Assembly: GCA_035772405.1 (NCBI GenBank)
Contig: JAYKKM010000132.1
Span: forward strand, 436,501 to 500,500
Direction of reading: 5' to 3'
Length of the DNA: 64,000 nucleotides
DNA from: Chrysogorgia sp. JL179-B06
Lineage: Eukaryota > Cnidaria > Anthozoa > Scleralcyonacea > Chrysogorgiidae
Numbering within the stretch: position 1 is the stretch's first letter; every line of letters starts with the position of its first letter. The translations under genes and the position numbers were made by a program. Positions 29,591 through 43,348 of the stretch are shown piece by piece. The notes beneath the pieces are model-generated. The model saw nothing but the letters and a program-made list of their open reading frames with translations. It was not told where the DNA came from and did no database searches.

Positions 29591-32500
29591 TTGCTACATT
29601 GCATTGCTACATTGCATTGCTACATTGCATTGCTACATTGCTACATTGCATTGCTACATTGCAACATTGCATTGCTACATTGCAACATTGCATTGCTACA
29701 TTGCAACATTGCATTGCATTGCAACATTGCATTGCTACATTGCAACATTGCGTTGCTACATTGCGAAATTGCATTGCTACATTGCAACATTACATTGCTA
29801 CATTTCTACATTGCATTGCTACTTTGCATTACATTTCTACATTGCATTGCATTGCTACATTGCTACATTGCATTGCTGCATTGCAACATTGCATTGCTAC
29901 ATTGCAACATTGCATTGCTACATTGCTACATTGCATCGCTAAATTGCATTGCATTGCTACATTGCATTGCATTGCTGCATTGCATTGCTGCATTGCATTG
30001 CATTGCTGCATTGCATTGCATTGCTACATTGCATTGCATTGCTACATTGCTACATTGCATCGCTATATTGCTACATTGCATTGTTACTTTGCATTGCATA
30101 GCTGCATTGCATTGCATTGCTACGTTGCTACATTGCATTGCTACATTGCATTGCTACATGGCATTGCATCGCTACATTGCTACATTGCATTACTACATTG
30201 TAGTGCTACATTGCAACATTGCAACATTGCATTGCTACATTGCAACATTGCATTGCTACATTGCAACATTGCATTGCTACATTGCAACATTGCATTGCTA
30301 CATTGCAACATTGCATTGCTACATTGCAACATTGCATTGCTACATTGCAACATTGCATTGCTACATTGCAACATTGCGTTGCTACATTGCGATATTGCAT
30401 TACTACATTGCAATAATACATTGCTACATTTCTACATTGCATTGCTACTTTGAATTGCATTGCTACATTGCATTGCATTGCTACATTGCTACATTGCATT
30501 GCAACATTGCAACATTGCATTGCTACATTGCTACATTGCAACATTGCATTGCTACATTGCAACATTGCAACATGGCGTTGCTACATTGCAACATTGCATT
30601 GCTACATTGCAACATTGCATTGCTACATTGCAAAATTGCATTGCTACATTGCAACATTGCATTGCTACATTGCAACATTGCATTGCTACATTGCAACATT
30701 GCATTATTACATTGCAACGTTGCATTGCAGCGTTGCATTGCTACATTGCAACATTACATTGCTATATTGCAACATTGCATTACTACATTGCAACATTGCA
30801 TTGCTACATTGCATTGTATTGCTACATTGCATTGCATTGCTGCATTGCATTGCATTGCTACATTGCATTGCATTGCTACATTGCTACATTGCATTGCTAC
30901 ATTGGCATATTGCATTGCTACATTGCATTGCTACATTGCAACATTGCATCGCTACGTTGCAACATTGCATTGCAACATTGCATTGCTACATTGAAACATT
31001 GCATTGCTACATTGCAACATTGCATTGCTACATTGCAACATTGCATTGCTACATTGCAACATTGCATTGCTACATTGCAACATTGCGTTGCTACATTGCG
31101 AAATTGCATTGCTACATTGCAACATTACATTGCTACATTTCTACATTGCATTGCTACTTTGCATTACATTGCTACATTGCATTGCATTGCTACATTGCTA
31201 CATTGCATTGCTGCATTGCAACATTGCATTACTACATTGCAACATTGCATTGCTACATTGCTACATTGCATCGCTACATTGCATTGCATTGCTACATTGC
31301 ATTGCATTGCTGCATTGCATTGCATTGCTACATTGCATTGCATTGCTACATTGCTACATTGCATCGCTATATTGCTACATTGCATTGCTACTTTGCATTG
31401 CATTGCTGTATTGCATTGCATTGCTACGTTGCTACATTGCATTGCTACATTGCATTGCATCGCTACATTGCTACATTGCTTTGCTACATTGTAGTGCTAC
31501 ATTGCAACATTGCAACATTGCATTGCTACATTGCAACATTGCATTGCTACATTGCAACATTGCATTGCTACATTGCAACATTGCATTGCTACATTGCAAC
31601 ATTGCATTGCTGCATTGCAACATTGCATTGCTACATTGCAACATTGCTTTGCTACATTGCAACATTACATTGCTACATTGCAACATTGCGTTGCTACATT
31701 GCGATATTGCATTACTACATTGCAATAATACATTGCTACATTTCTACATTGCATTTCTACTTTGAATTGCATTGCTACATTGCATTGCATTGCTACATTG
31801 CTAGATTGCATTGCAACATTGCAACATTGCATTGCTACATTGCAACATTGCATTGCTACATTGCAACATTGCATTGCTACATTGCAACATTGCATTGCTA
31901 CATTGCAACATTGCATTGCTACATTGCAACATTGCGTTGCTACATTGCGATATTGCATTGCTACATTGCAACATTACATTGCTACATTGCAACATGGCGT
32001 TGCTACATTGCAACATTGCATTGCTACATTGCATGCAACATTGCATTGCTACATTGCAAAATTGCATTGCTACATTGCAAAATTGCAGTGCTACATTGCA
32101 ACATTGCATTGCTACATTGCCATATTGCATTGCTACATTGCATTGCTACATTGCAACATTGCATCGCTACGTTGCAACATTGCATTGCAACATTGCATTG
32201 CTACATTGAAACATTGCATTGCTACATTGCAACATTGCATTGCTACATTGCAACATTACATTGCTACATTGCAACATTGCATTGCTACATTGCAACATTG
32301 CGTTGCTACATTGCGAAATTGCATTGCTACATTGCAACATTACATTGCTACATTTCTACATTGCATTGCTACTTTGCATTACATTGCAACATTGCATTGC
32401 ATTGCTACATTGCTTCATTGCATTGCTGCATTGAAACATTGCATTGCTACATTGCAACATTGCATTGCTACATTGCTACATTGTATCGCTAAATTGCATT

Positions 32501-35500
32501 GCATTGCTACATTGCATTGCATTGCTGCATTGCATTGCATTGCTGCATTGCATTGCATTGCTACATTGCATTGCATTGCTACATTGCTACATTGCATCGC
32601 TACTTTGCATTGCATTGCTGCATTGCATTGCATTGCTACGTTGCTACATTGCATTGCTACATTGCATTGCTACATTGCATTGCATCGCTACATTGCTACA
32701 TTGCATTCCTGCATTGCATTGCTACATTGCAACATTGCATTGCTACATTGCAACATTGCATTGCTACATTGCAACATTGCATTGCTACATTGCAACATTG
32801 CATTGCTACATTGCAACATTGCATTGCTACATTGCAACATTGCATTGCTACATTGCAACATTGCGTTGCTACATTGCGATATTGCATTACTACATTGCAA
32901 TAATACATTGCTACATTTCTACATTGCATTGCTACTTTGAATTGCATTGCTACATTGCATTGCATTGCTACATTGCTACATTGCATTGCAACATTGCAAC
33001 ATTGCATTGCTACATTGCAACATTGCATTGCTACATTGCAACATTGCATTGCTACATTGCAACATTGCATTGCTACATTGCAACATTGCATTGCCACATT
33101 GCAACATTGCGTTGCTACATTGCGATATTGCATTGCTACATTGCAACATTGCATTGCTACATTGCAACATGGCGTTGCTACATTGCAACATTGCATTGCT
33201 ACATTGCAACATTGCATTGCTACATTGCAAAATTGCATTGCTACATTGCAACATTACATTGCTACATTGCAACATTGCATTGCTACATTGCAACATTGCA
33301 TTGCTACATTGCAACATTGCGTTGCTACATTGCGATATTGCATTACTACATTGCAATAATACATTGCTACATTTCTACATTGCATTGCTACTTTGAATTG
33401 CATTGCTACATTGCATTGCATTGCTACATTGCTACATTGCATTGCAACATTGCAACATTGCATTGCTACATTGCAACATTGCATTGCTACATTGCAACAT
33501 TGCATTGCTACATTGCAACATGGCGTTGCTACATTGCAACATTGCATTGCTACATTGCAACATTGCATTGCTACATTGCAAAATTGCATTGCTACATTGC
33601 AACATTGCATTGCTACATTGCAACATTGCATTGCTACATTGCGATATTGCATTACTACATTGCAATAATACATTGCTACATTTCTACATTGCATTGCTAC
33701 TTTGAATTGCATTGCTACATTGCATTGCATTGCTACATTGCTACATTGCATTGCAACATTGCAACATTGCATTGCTACATTGCAACATTGCATTGCTACA
33801 TTGCAACATTGCATTGCTACATTGCAACATTGCATTGCTACATTGCAACATTGCATTGCCACATTGCAACATTGCGTTGCTACATTGCGATATTGCATTG
33901 CTACATTGCAACATTGCATTGCTACATTGCAACATGGCGTTGCTACATTGCAACATTGCATTGCTACATTGCAACATTGCATTGCTACATTGCAAAATTG
34001 CATTGCTACATTGCAACATTACATTGCTACATTGCAACATTGCATTGCTACATTGCAACATTGCATTGCTACATTGCAACATTGCGTTGCTACATTGCGA
34101 TATTGCATTACTACATTGCAATAATACATTGCTACATTTCTACATTGCATTGCTACTTTGAATTGCATTGCTACATTGCATTGCATTGCTACATTGCTAC
34201 ATTGCATTGCAACATTGCAACATTGCATTGCTACATTGCAACATTGCATTGCTACATTGCAACATTGCATTGCTACATTGCAACATGGCGTTGCTACATT
34301 GCAACATTGCATTGCTACATTGCAACATTGCATTGCTACATTGCAAAATTGCATTGCTACATTGCAACATTGCATTGCTACATTGCAACATTGCATTGCT
34401 ACATTGCAACATTGCATTGCTACATTGCAACATTGCGTTGCTACATTGCGATATTGCATTACTACATTGCAATAATACATTGCTACATTGCATTGCATTG
34501 CTACATTGCTACATTGCATTGCAACATTGCAACATTGCATTGCTACATTGCAACATTGCATTGCTACATTGCAACATTGCATTGCTGCATTGCAACATTG
34601 CATTGCTACATTGCAACATTGCATTGCTACATTGCTACATTGCATTGCTACATTGCATTGCATTGCTACATTGCATTGCATTGCTACATTGCAACATTGC
34701 ATTGCATTGCTACATTGCAACATTGCATTGCTACATTGCAACATTGCATTGCTACATTGCAACATTGCATTGCTACAATGCAACATTACATTGCTACATT
34801 GCAACATTGTATTGCTACATTGCAACATTGCATTGCTACATTGCAACATTGCATTGCTACATTGCAACATTGCATTGCTACATTGCCATATTGCATTGCT
34901 ACATTGCATTGCTACATTGCAACATTGCATCGCTACGTTGCAACATTGCATTGCAACATTGCATTGCTACATTGAAACATTGCATTGCTACATTGCAACA
35001 TTGCATTGCTACATTGCAACATTGCATTGCTACATTGCAACATTACATTGCTACATTGCAACATTGCGTTGCTACATTGCGAAATTGAATTGCTACATTG
35101 CAACATTACATTGCTACATTTCTACATTGCATTGCTACTTTGCATTACATTGCTACATTGCATTGCTGCATTGCAACATCGCATTGCTACATTGCAACAT
35201 TGCATTGCTAAATTGCTACATTGCATCGCTACATTGCATTGCATTGCTACATTGCATTGCATTGCTGCATTGCATTGCATTGCTACATTGCATTGCATTG
35301 CTACATTGCTACATTGCATCGCTATATTGCTACATTGCATTGCTACTTTGCATTGCATTGCTGCATTGCATTGCATTGCTACGTTGCTACATTGCATTGC
35401 TACATTGCATTGCTACATTGCATTGCATCGCTACATTGCTACATTGCATTGCTACATTGTAGTGCTACATTGCAACATTGCAACATTGCATTGCTACATT

Positions 35501-36280
35501 GCAACATTGCATTGCTACATTGCAACATTGCATTGCTACATTGCAACATTGCATTGCTACATTGCAACATTGCATTGCTACATTGCAACATTGCATTGCT
35601 ACATTGCAACATTGCATTGCTACATTGCAACATTGCATTGCTACATTGCAACATTGCGTTGCTACATTGCGATATTGCATTACTACATTGCAATAATACA
35701 TTGCTACATTTCTACATTGCATTGCTTCTTTGAATTGCATTGCTACATTGCGTTGCATTGTTACATTGCTAGATTGCATTGCAACATTGCAACATTGCAT
35801 TGCTACATTGCAACATTGCATTGCTACATTGCAACATTGCATTGCTACATTGCAACATTGCATTGATACATTGCAACATTACATTGCTACATTGCAACAT
35901 TGCGTTGCTACATTGCGATATTGCATTACTACATTGCAATAATACATTGCTACATTTCTACATTGCATTGCTACTTTGAATTGCATTGCTACATTGCATT
36001 GCATTGCTACATTGCTAGATTGCATTGCAACATTGCAACATTGCATTGCTACATTGCAACATTGCATTGCTACATTGCAACATTGCATTGCTACATTGCA
36101 ACATTGCATTGCTACATTGCAACATTGCATTGCTACATTGCAACATTGCGTTGCTACATTGCGATATTGCATTGCTACATTGCAACATTACATTGCTACA
36201 TTGCAACATGGCGTTGCTACATTGCAACATTGCATTGCTACATTGCAACATTGCATTGCTACATTGCAAAATTGCATTGC
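29591..36280 (+). repeat. HOR family marked by TTTGAATTGC
   Basis: TTGAATTGC occurs at 30,450, 31,762, 32,937, 33,393, 33,702, 34,158, 35,730 and 35,976. It is normally preceded by GCGTTGCTACATTGCGATA, then ATTACTAC, then TTGCAATAATACATTGC and ATTTCTACATTGC. The copy ahead of 33,702 has GCATTGC instead of GCGTTGC. A sister string ending in TTTGCATTACATTGC occurs near 29,820, 31,155, 32,375 and 35,140. Both strings are shared with 8-21 kb. TTTGA supplies one of the few plus-strand stop codons, which is why open frames end there. Confidence 0.85.
32860..34389 (+). repeat. 765-bp tandem duplication
   Basis: TTGAATTGC at 32,937 and 33,393 is repeated at 33,702 and 34,158, each exactly 765 bp later. 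Conceptual translations of 32,937-33,359 and 33,702-34,124 are identical in more than one frame and on both strands, so the copies are essentially identical in DNA. The match fades after about 33,620/34,385, where the second copy has two extra 21-bp units. Confidence 0.88.
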
Positions 36281-37161
36281 TACATTCCATTGCATTGCTA
36301 CAATGCATTACTACATTGCATTGCTACATTGCGACATTGCATTGATACATTGCTACATTGTATTGCTACATTGCAACATTGCATTGCTACATTGCTACAA
36401 TGCATTGCTACATTTCTACGTTGCATTGCTACATTGCAACATTGCATTGCTACATTGCAACATTGCGTTGCTACATTGCGATATTGCATTGCTACATTGC
36501 AACATTACATTGCTACATTGCAACATGGCGTTGCTACATTGCAACATTGCATTGCTACATTGCAACATTGCATTGCTACATTGCAAAATTGCATTGCTAC
36601 ATTCCATTGCATTGCTACAATGCATTACTACATTGCATTGCTACATTGCGACATTGCATTGATACATTGCTACATTGTATTGCTACATTGCAACATTGCA
36701 TTGCTACATTGCTACAATGCATTGCTACATTTCTACGTTGCATTGCTACATTGCAACATTGCATTACTACATTGCAACATTGCATTTATACATTGCAACA
36801 TTGCATTGCTCCATTGCAACATTGCATTGCTCCATTGCAACATTGCATTGCTACATTGCGAAATTGCATTGATACATTGCTACATTGCATTGCACATTGC
36901 AACATTGCATTGCTACATTGCTACAATGCACTGCTACATTTCTACGTTGCATTGCTACATTGCATTGCTACATTGCTACATTGCATTGCTACATTGCAAC
37001 ATTGCATTGCTACATTGCAACATTGCATTGCTACATTGCAATATTCCAGTGCTACATTGCAATATTGCATTGCTACATTGCAACATTGCATTTCTACATT
37101 GCAATATTCCAGTGCTACATTGCAATAATACATTGCTACATTTCTACATTGCATTGCTACT

Positions 37162-39418
37162 TTGAATTGCATTGCTACATTGCATTGCATTGCTACATTG
37201 CAACATTGCATTGCAACATTGCAACATTGCATTGCTACATTGCAACATTGCATTGCTACATTGCAACATTGCATTGCTACATTGCAACATTGCATTGCTA
37301 CATTGCAACATTGCATTGCTACATTGCGATATTGCATTGCTACATTGCAACATTACATTGCTACATTGCAACATGGCGTTGCTACATTGCAACATTGCAT
37401 TGCTACATTGCAACATTGCATTGCTACATTCCATTGCATTGCTACAATGCATTACTACATTGCATTGCTACATTGCGACATTGCATTGATACATTGCTAC
37501 ATTGTATTGCTACATTGCAACATTGCATTGCTACATTGATACTATGCATTGCTTCATTTCTACGTTGCATTGCTACATTGCAACATTGCATTACTACATT
37601 GCAACATTGCATTGCTACATTACAACATTGCATTGCTCCATTGCAACATTGCATTGCTCCATTGCAACATTGCATTGCTACATTGCGACATTGCATTGAT
37701 ACATTGCTACATTGCATTGCTACATTGCAACATTGCATTGCTACATTGCTACAATGCACTGCTACATTTCTACGTTGCATTGCTACATTGCATTGCTACA
37801 TTGCATTGCTACATTGCGGCATTGCATTGCTACATTGCAACATTGCGTTGCTACATTGCGATATTGCATTACTACATTGCAATAATACATTGCTACATTT
37901 CTACATTGCATTGCTACTTTGAATTGCATTGCTACATTGCATTGCATTGCTACATTTCTACATTGCATTGCAACATTGCAACATTGCATTGCTACATTGC
38001 AACATTGCATTGCTACATTGCAACATTGCATTGCTACATTGCAACATTGCATTGCTACATTGCAACATTGCATTGCTACATTGCAACATTGCGTTGCTAC
38101 ATTGCGATATTGCATTGCTACATTGCAACATTACATTGCTACATTGCAACATGGCGTTGCTACATTGCAACATTGCATTGCTACATTGCAACATTGCATT
38201 GCTACATTGCAAAATTGCATTGCTACATTCCATTGCATTGCTACAATGCATTACTACATTGCATTGCTACATTGCGACATTGCATTGATACATTGCTACA
38301 TTGTATTGCTACATTGCAACATTGTATTGCTACATTGCTACAATGCATTGCTACATTTCTACGTTGCATTGCTACATTGCAACATTGCATTACTACATTG
38401 CAACATTGCATTGCTACATTGCAACATTGCATTGCTCCATTGCAACATTGCATTGCTCCATTGCAACATTGCATTGCTACATTGCGACATTGCATTGATA
38501 CATTGCTACATTGCATTGCTACATTGCAACATTGCATTGCTACATTGCTACAATGCACTGCTACATTTCTACGTTGCATTGCTACATTGCATTGCTACAT
38601 TGCTTCATTGCATTGCTACATTGCAACATTGCATTGCTACATTGCAACATTGCATTGCTACATTGCAATATTCCAGTGCTACATTGCAATATTGCATTGC
38701 TACATTGCAACATTGCATTTCTACATTGCAAAATTGCATTGCTACATTGCAACATTGCATTGCTGCATTGCATTGCATTGCTACATTCCATTGCATTGCT
38801 ACAATGCATTACAACATTGCATTGCTACATTGCGACATTGCATTGATACATTGCTACATTGTATTGCTACATTGCAACATTGCATTGCTACATTGCTACA
38901 ATGCATTGCTACATTTCTACGTTGCATTGCTACATTGCATTGCTACATTGCTTTATTGCATCGCTACATTGCATTGCATTGCTACATTGCATTGCATTCC
39001 TGCATTGCATTGCATTGCTACATTGCATTGCATTGCTACATTGCTACATTGCATCGCTATATTGCTACATTGCATTGCTACTTTGCATTGCATTGCTGCA
39101 TTGCATTGCATTGCTACGTTGCTACATTCCATTGCTACATTGGATTGCTACATTGCATTGCATCGCTACATTGCTACATTGCATTGCTACATTGTAGTGC
39201 TACATTGCAACATTGCAACATTGCATTGCTACATTGCAACATTGCATTGCTACATTGCAACATTGCATTGCTACATTGCAACATTGCATTGCTACATTGC
39301 GACATTGCATTGATACATTGCTACATTGCATTGCTACATTGCAACATTGCATTGCTACATTGCTACAATGCACTGCTACATTTCTACGTTGCATTGCTAC
39401 ATTGCATTGCTACATTGC
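37162..39418 (+). repeat. Left copy of a ~2.26-kb duplicated segment
   Basis: This segment aligns with 43,349-45,626. Offsets are 6,187 bp at the left end, 6,208 bp through most of the length and 6,221 bp near 38,600-38,860, then 6,208 again at 39,200. Offset changes are 21 and 13 bp, that is, whole words. It contains an internal 799-bp repeat (ACATTCCATTGC at 37,426 and 38,225) that is also present in the right copy. Confidence 0.82.
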
Positions 39419-42400
39419 TACATTGCATTTCTACATTGCAACATTGCATTGCTACATTGCAACATTGCATTGCTACATTGCAATAATCCAGTGCTACATT
39501 GCAATATTGCATTGCTACATTGCAACATTGCATTTCTACATTGCAAAATTGCATTGCTACATTGCAACATTGCATTGCTGCATTGCATTGCATTGCTACA
39601 TTCCATTGCATTGCTACAATGCATTACAACATTGCATTGCTACATTGCGACATTGCATTGATACATTGCTACATTGTATTGCTACATTGCAACATTGCAT
39701 TGCTACATTGCTACAATGCATTGCTACATTTCTACGTTGCATTGCTACATTGCATTGCTACATTGCTACATTGCATCGCTACATTGCTACATTGCATTGC
39801 TACATTGTAGTGCTACATTGCAACATTGCAACATTGCATTGCTACATTGCAAGATTGCATTGCTACATTGCAACATTGCATTGTACATTGCAACATTGCA
39901 TTGCTACATTGCGACATTGCATTGATACATTGCTACATTGCATTGCTACATTCCAACATTGCATTGCTACATTGCTACAATGCACTGCTACATTTCTACG
40001 TTGCATTGCTACATTGCATTGCTACATTGCTACATTGCATTGCTACATTGCAACATTGCATTGCTACATTGCAACATTGCATTGCTACATTGCAATATTC
40101 CAGTGCTACATTGCAATATTGCATTGCTACATTGCAAAATTGCATTGGTACATTGCAACATTGCATTGCTGCATTGCATTGCATTGCTACATTCCATTGC
40201 ATTGCTACAATGCATTACAACATTGCATTGCTACATTGCGACATTGCATTGATACATTGCTACATTGTATTGCTACATTGCAACATTGCATTGCTACATT
40301 GCTACAATGCATTGCTACATTTCTACGTTGCATTGCTACATTGCATTACTACATTGCTACATTGCATCGCTACATTGCATTGCATTGCTACATTGCATTG
40401 CATTGCTGCATTGCATTGCATTGCTACATTGCATTGCATTGCTACATTGCTACATTGCATCGCTATATTGCTACATTGCATTGCTACTTTGCATTGCATT
40501 GCTGCATTGAATTGCATTGCTACGTTGCTACATTGCATTGCTACATTGTACTGCTACATTGCAACATTGCAACATTGCATTGCTACATTGCAACATTGCA
40601 TTGCTACATTGCAACATTGCATTGCTACATTGCAACATTGCATTGCTACATTGCAACATTGCATTGCTACATTGCAACACTGCATTGCTACATTGCAACA
40701 TTGCATTGCTACATTGCAACATTGCGTTGCTACATTGCGATATTGCATTACTACATTGCAATAATACATTGCTACATTTCTACATTGCATTGCTACTTTG
40801 AATTGCATTGCTACATTGCATTGCATTGCTACATTGCTACATTGCATTGCAACATTGCAACATTGCATTGCTACATTGCAACATTGCATTGCTACATTGC
40901 AACATTGCATTGCTACATTGCAACATTGCATTGCTACATTGCAACATTGCATTGCTACATTGCAACATTGCATTGCTACATTGCAACATTGCATTGCTAC
41001 ATTGCAACATTGCGTTGCTACATTGCGATATTGCATTGCTATATTGCAACATTACATTGCTACATTGCAACATGGCGTTGCTACATTGCAACATTGCATT
41101 GCTACATTGCAACATTGCATTGCTACATTGCAAAATTGCATTGCTACATTCCATTGCATTGCTACAATGCATTACTACATTGTATTGCTACATTACGACA
41201 TTGCATTGATACATTGCTACATTGTATTGCTACATTGCAACATTGCATTGCTACATTGCTACAATGCATTGCTACATTTCTACGTTGCATTGCTACATTG
41301 CAACATTGCATCACTACATTGCAACATTGCATTGCTACACTGCAACATTGCATTGCTACATTGCAACATTGCATTGCTCCATTGCAACATTGCATTGCTA
41401 CATTGCGACATTGCATTGATACATTGCTACATTGCATTGCTACATTGCAACATTGCATTGCTACATTGCTACAATGCACAGCTACATTTCTACGTTGCAT
41501 TGCTACATTGCATTGCTACATTGCTACATTGCATTGCTACATTGCAACATATTGCATTGCTACATTGCAACATTGCATTGCTACATTGCAATATTCCAGT
41601 GCTACATTTCAATATTGCATTGCTACATTGCAACATTGCATTTCTACATTGCAAAATTGCATTGCTACATTGCAACATTGCATTGCTGCATTGCATTGCA
41701 TTGCTACATTCCATTGCATTGCTACAATACATTACAACATTGCATTGCTACATTGCGACATTGCATTGATACATTGCTACATTGTATTGCTGCATTGCAA
41801 CATTGCATTGCTACATTGCTACAATGCATTGCTACATTTCTACGTTGCATTGCTACATTGCATTGCTACATTGCTACATTGCATCGCTACATTGCATTGC
41901 ATTGCTACATTGCATTGCATTGCTGCATTGCATTGCATTGCTACATTGCATTGCATTGCTACATTGCAACATTGCATCACTACATTGCAACATTGCATTG
42001 CTACATTGCAACATTGCATTGCTCCATTGCAACATTGCATTGCTCCATTGCGACATTGCATTGATACATTGCTACATTGTATTGCTACATTGCAACATTG
42101 CATTGCTACATTGCTACAATGCATTGCTACGTTTCTACGTTGCATTGCTACATTGCATTGCTACATTGCTACATTGCATCGCTACATTGCATTGCATTGC
42201 TACATTGCATTGCATTGCTGCATTGCATTGCATTGCTACATTGCATTGCATTGCTACATTGCTACATTGCATCGCTATATTGCTACATTGCATTGCTACT
42301 TTGCATTGCATTGCTGCATTGCATTGCATTGCTACGTTGCTACATTGCATTGCTACATTGCATTGCTACATTGCATTGCATCGCTACATTGCTACATTGC

Positions 42401-43348
42401 ATTGCTACATTGTAGTGCTACATTGCAACATTGCAACATTGCATTGCTACATTGCAACATTGCATTGCTACATTGCAACATTGCATTGCTACATTGCAAC
42501 ATTGCGTTGCTACATTGCAACATTGCATTGCTACATTGCAACATTGCATTGCTACATTGCAACATTGCATTGCTACATTGCAACATTGCGTTGCTACATT
42601 GCGATATTGCATTACTACATTGCAATAATACATTGCTACATTTCTACATTGCATTGCTACTTTAAATTGCATTGCTACATTGCATTGCATTGCTACATTG
42701 CTACATTGCATTGCAACATTGCAATATTGCATTGCTACATTGCAACATTGCATTGCTACATTGCTACAATGCATTGCTACATTTCTACGTTGCATTGCTA
42801 CATTGCATTGCTACATTGCTACATTGCCTCACTACATTGCATTGCATTGCTACATTGCATTGCATTGCTGCATTGCATTGCATTGCTACATTGCATTGCA
42901 TTGCTACATTGCTACATTGCATCGCTATATTGCTACATTGCATTGCTACTTTGCATTGCATTGCTGCATTGCATTGCATTGCAACGTTGCTACATTGCAT
43001 TGCTACATTGCATTGCTACATTGCATTGCATCGCTACATTGCTACATTGCATTGCTACATTGTAGTGCTACATTGCAACATTGCTACATTGTAGTGCTAC
43101 ATTGCAACATTGCAACATTGCATTGCTACATTGCAACATTGCATTGCTACATTGCAACATTGCATTGCTACATTGCAACATTGCATTGCTACATTGCTAC
43201 ATTGCAACATTGCATTGCTACATTGCAACATTGCATTGCTACATTGCAACATTGCATTGCTACATTGCAACATTGCGTTGCTACATTGCGATATTGCATT
43301 ACTACATTGCAATAATACATTGCTACATATCTACATTGCATTGCTTCT

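Noticed and set aside
22239..29942. Open frame of 2,567 codons, the longest in the window
   Set aside because: It translates to endless ATTGC-word heptapeptides, has no non-repeat domain, and is open only because the words lack stop codons on this strand.
39213..42665. Open frame of 1,150 codons ending at TTTAAATTGC
   Set aside because: Repeat-derived; the stop is the variant of the TTTGAATTGC marker.
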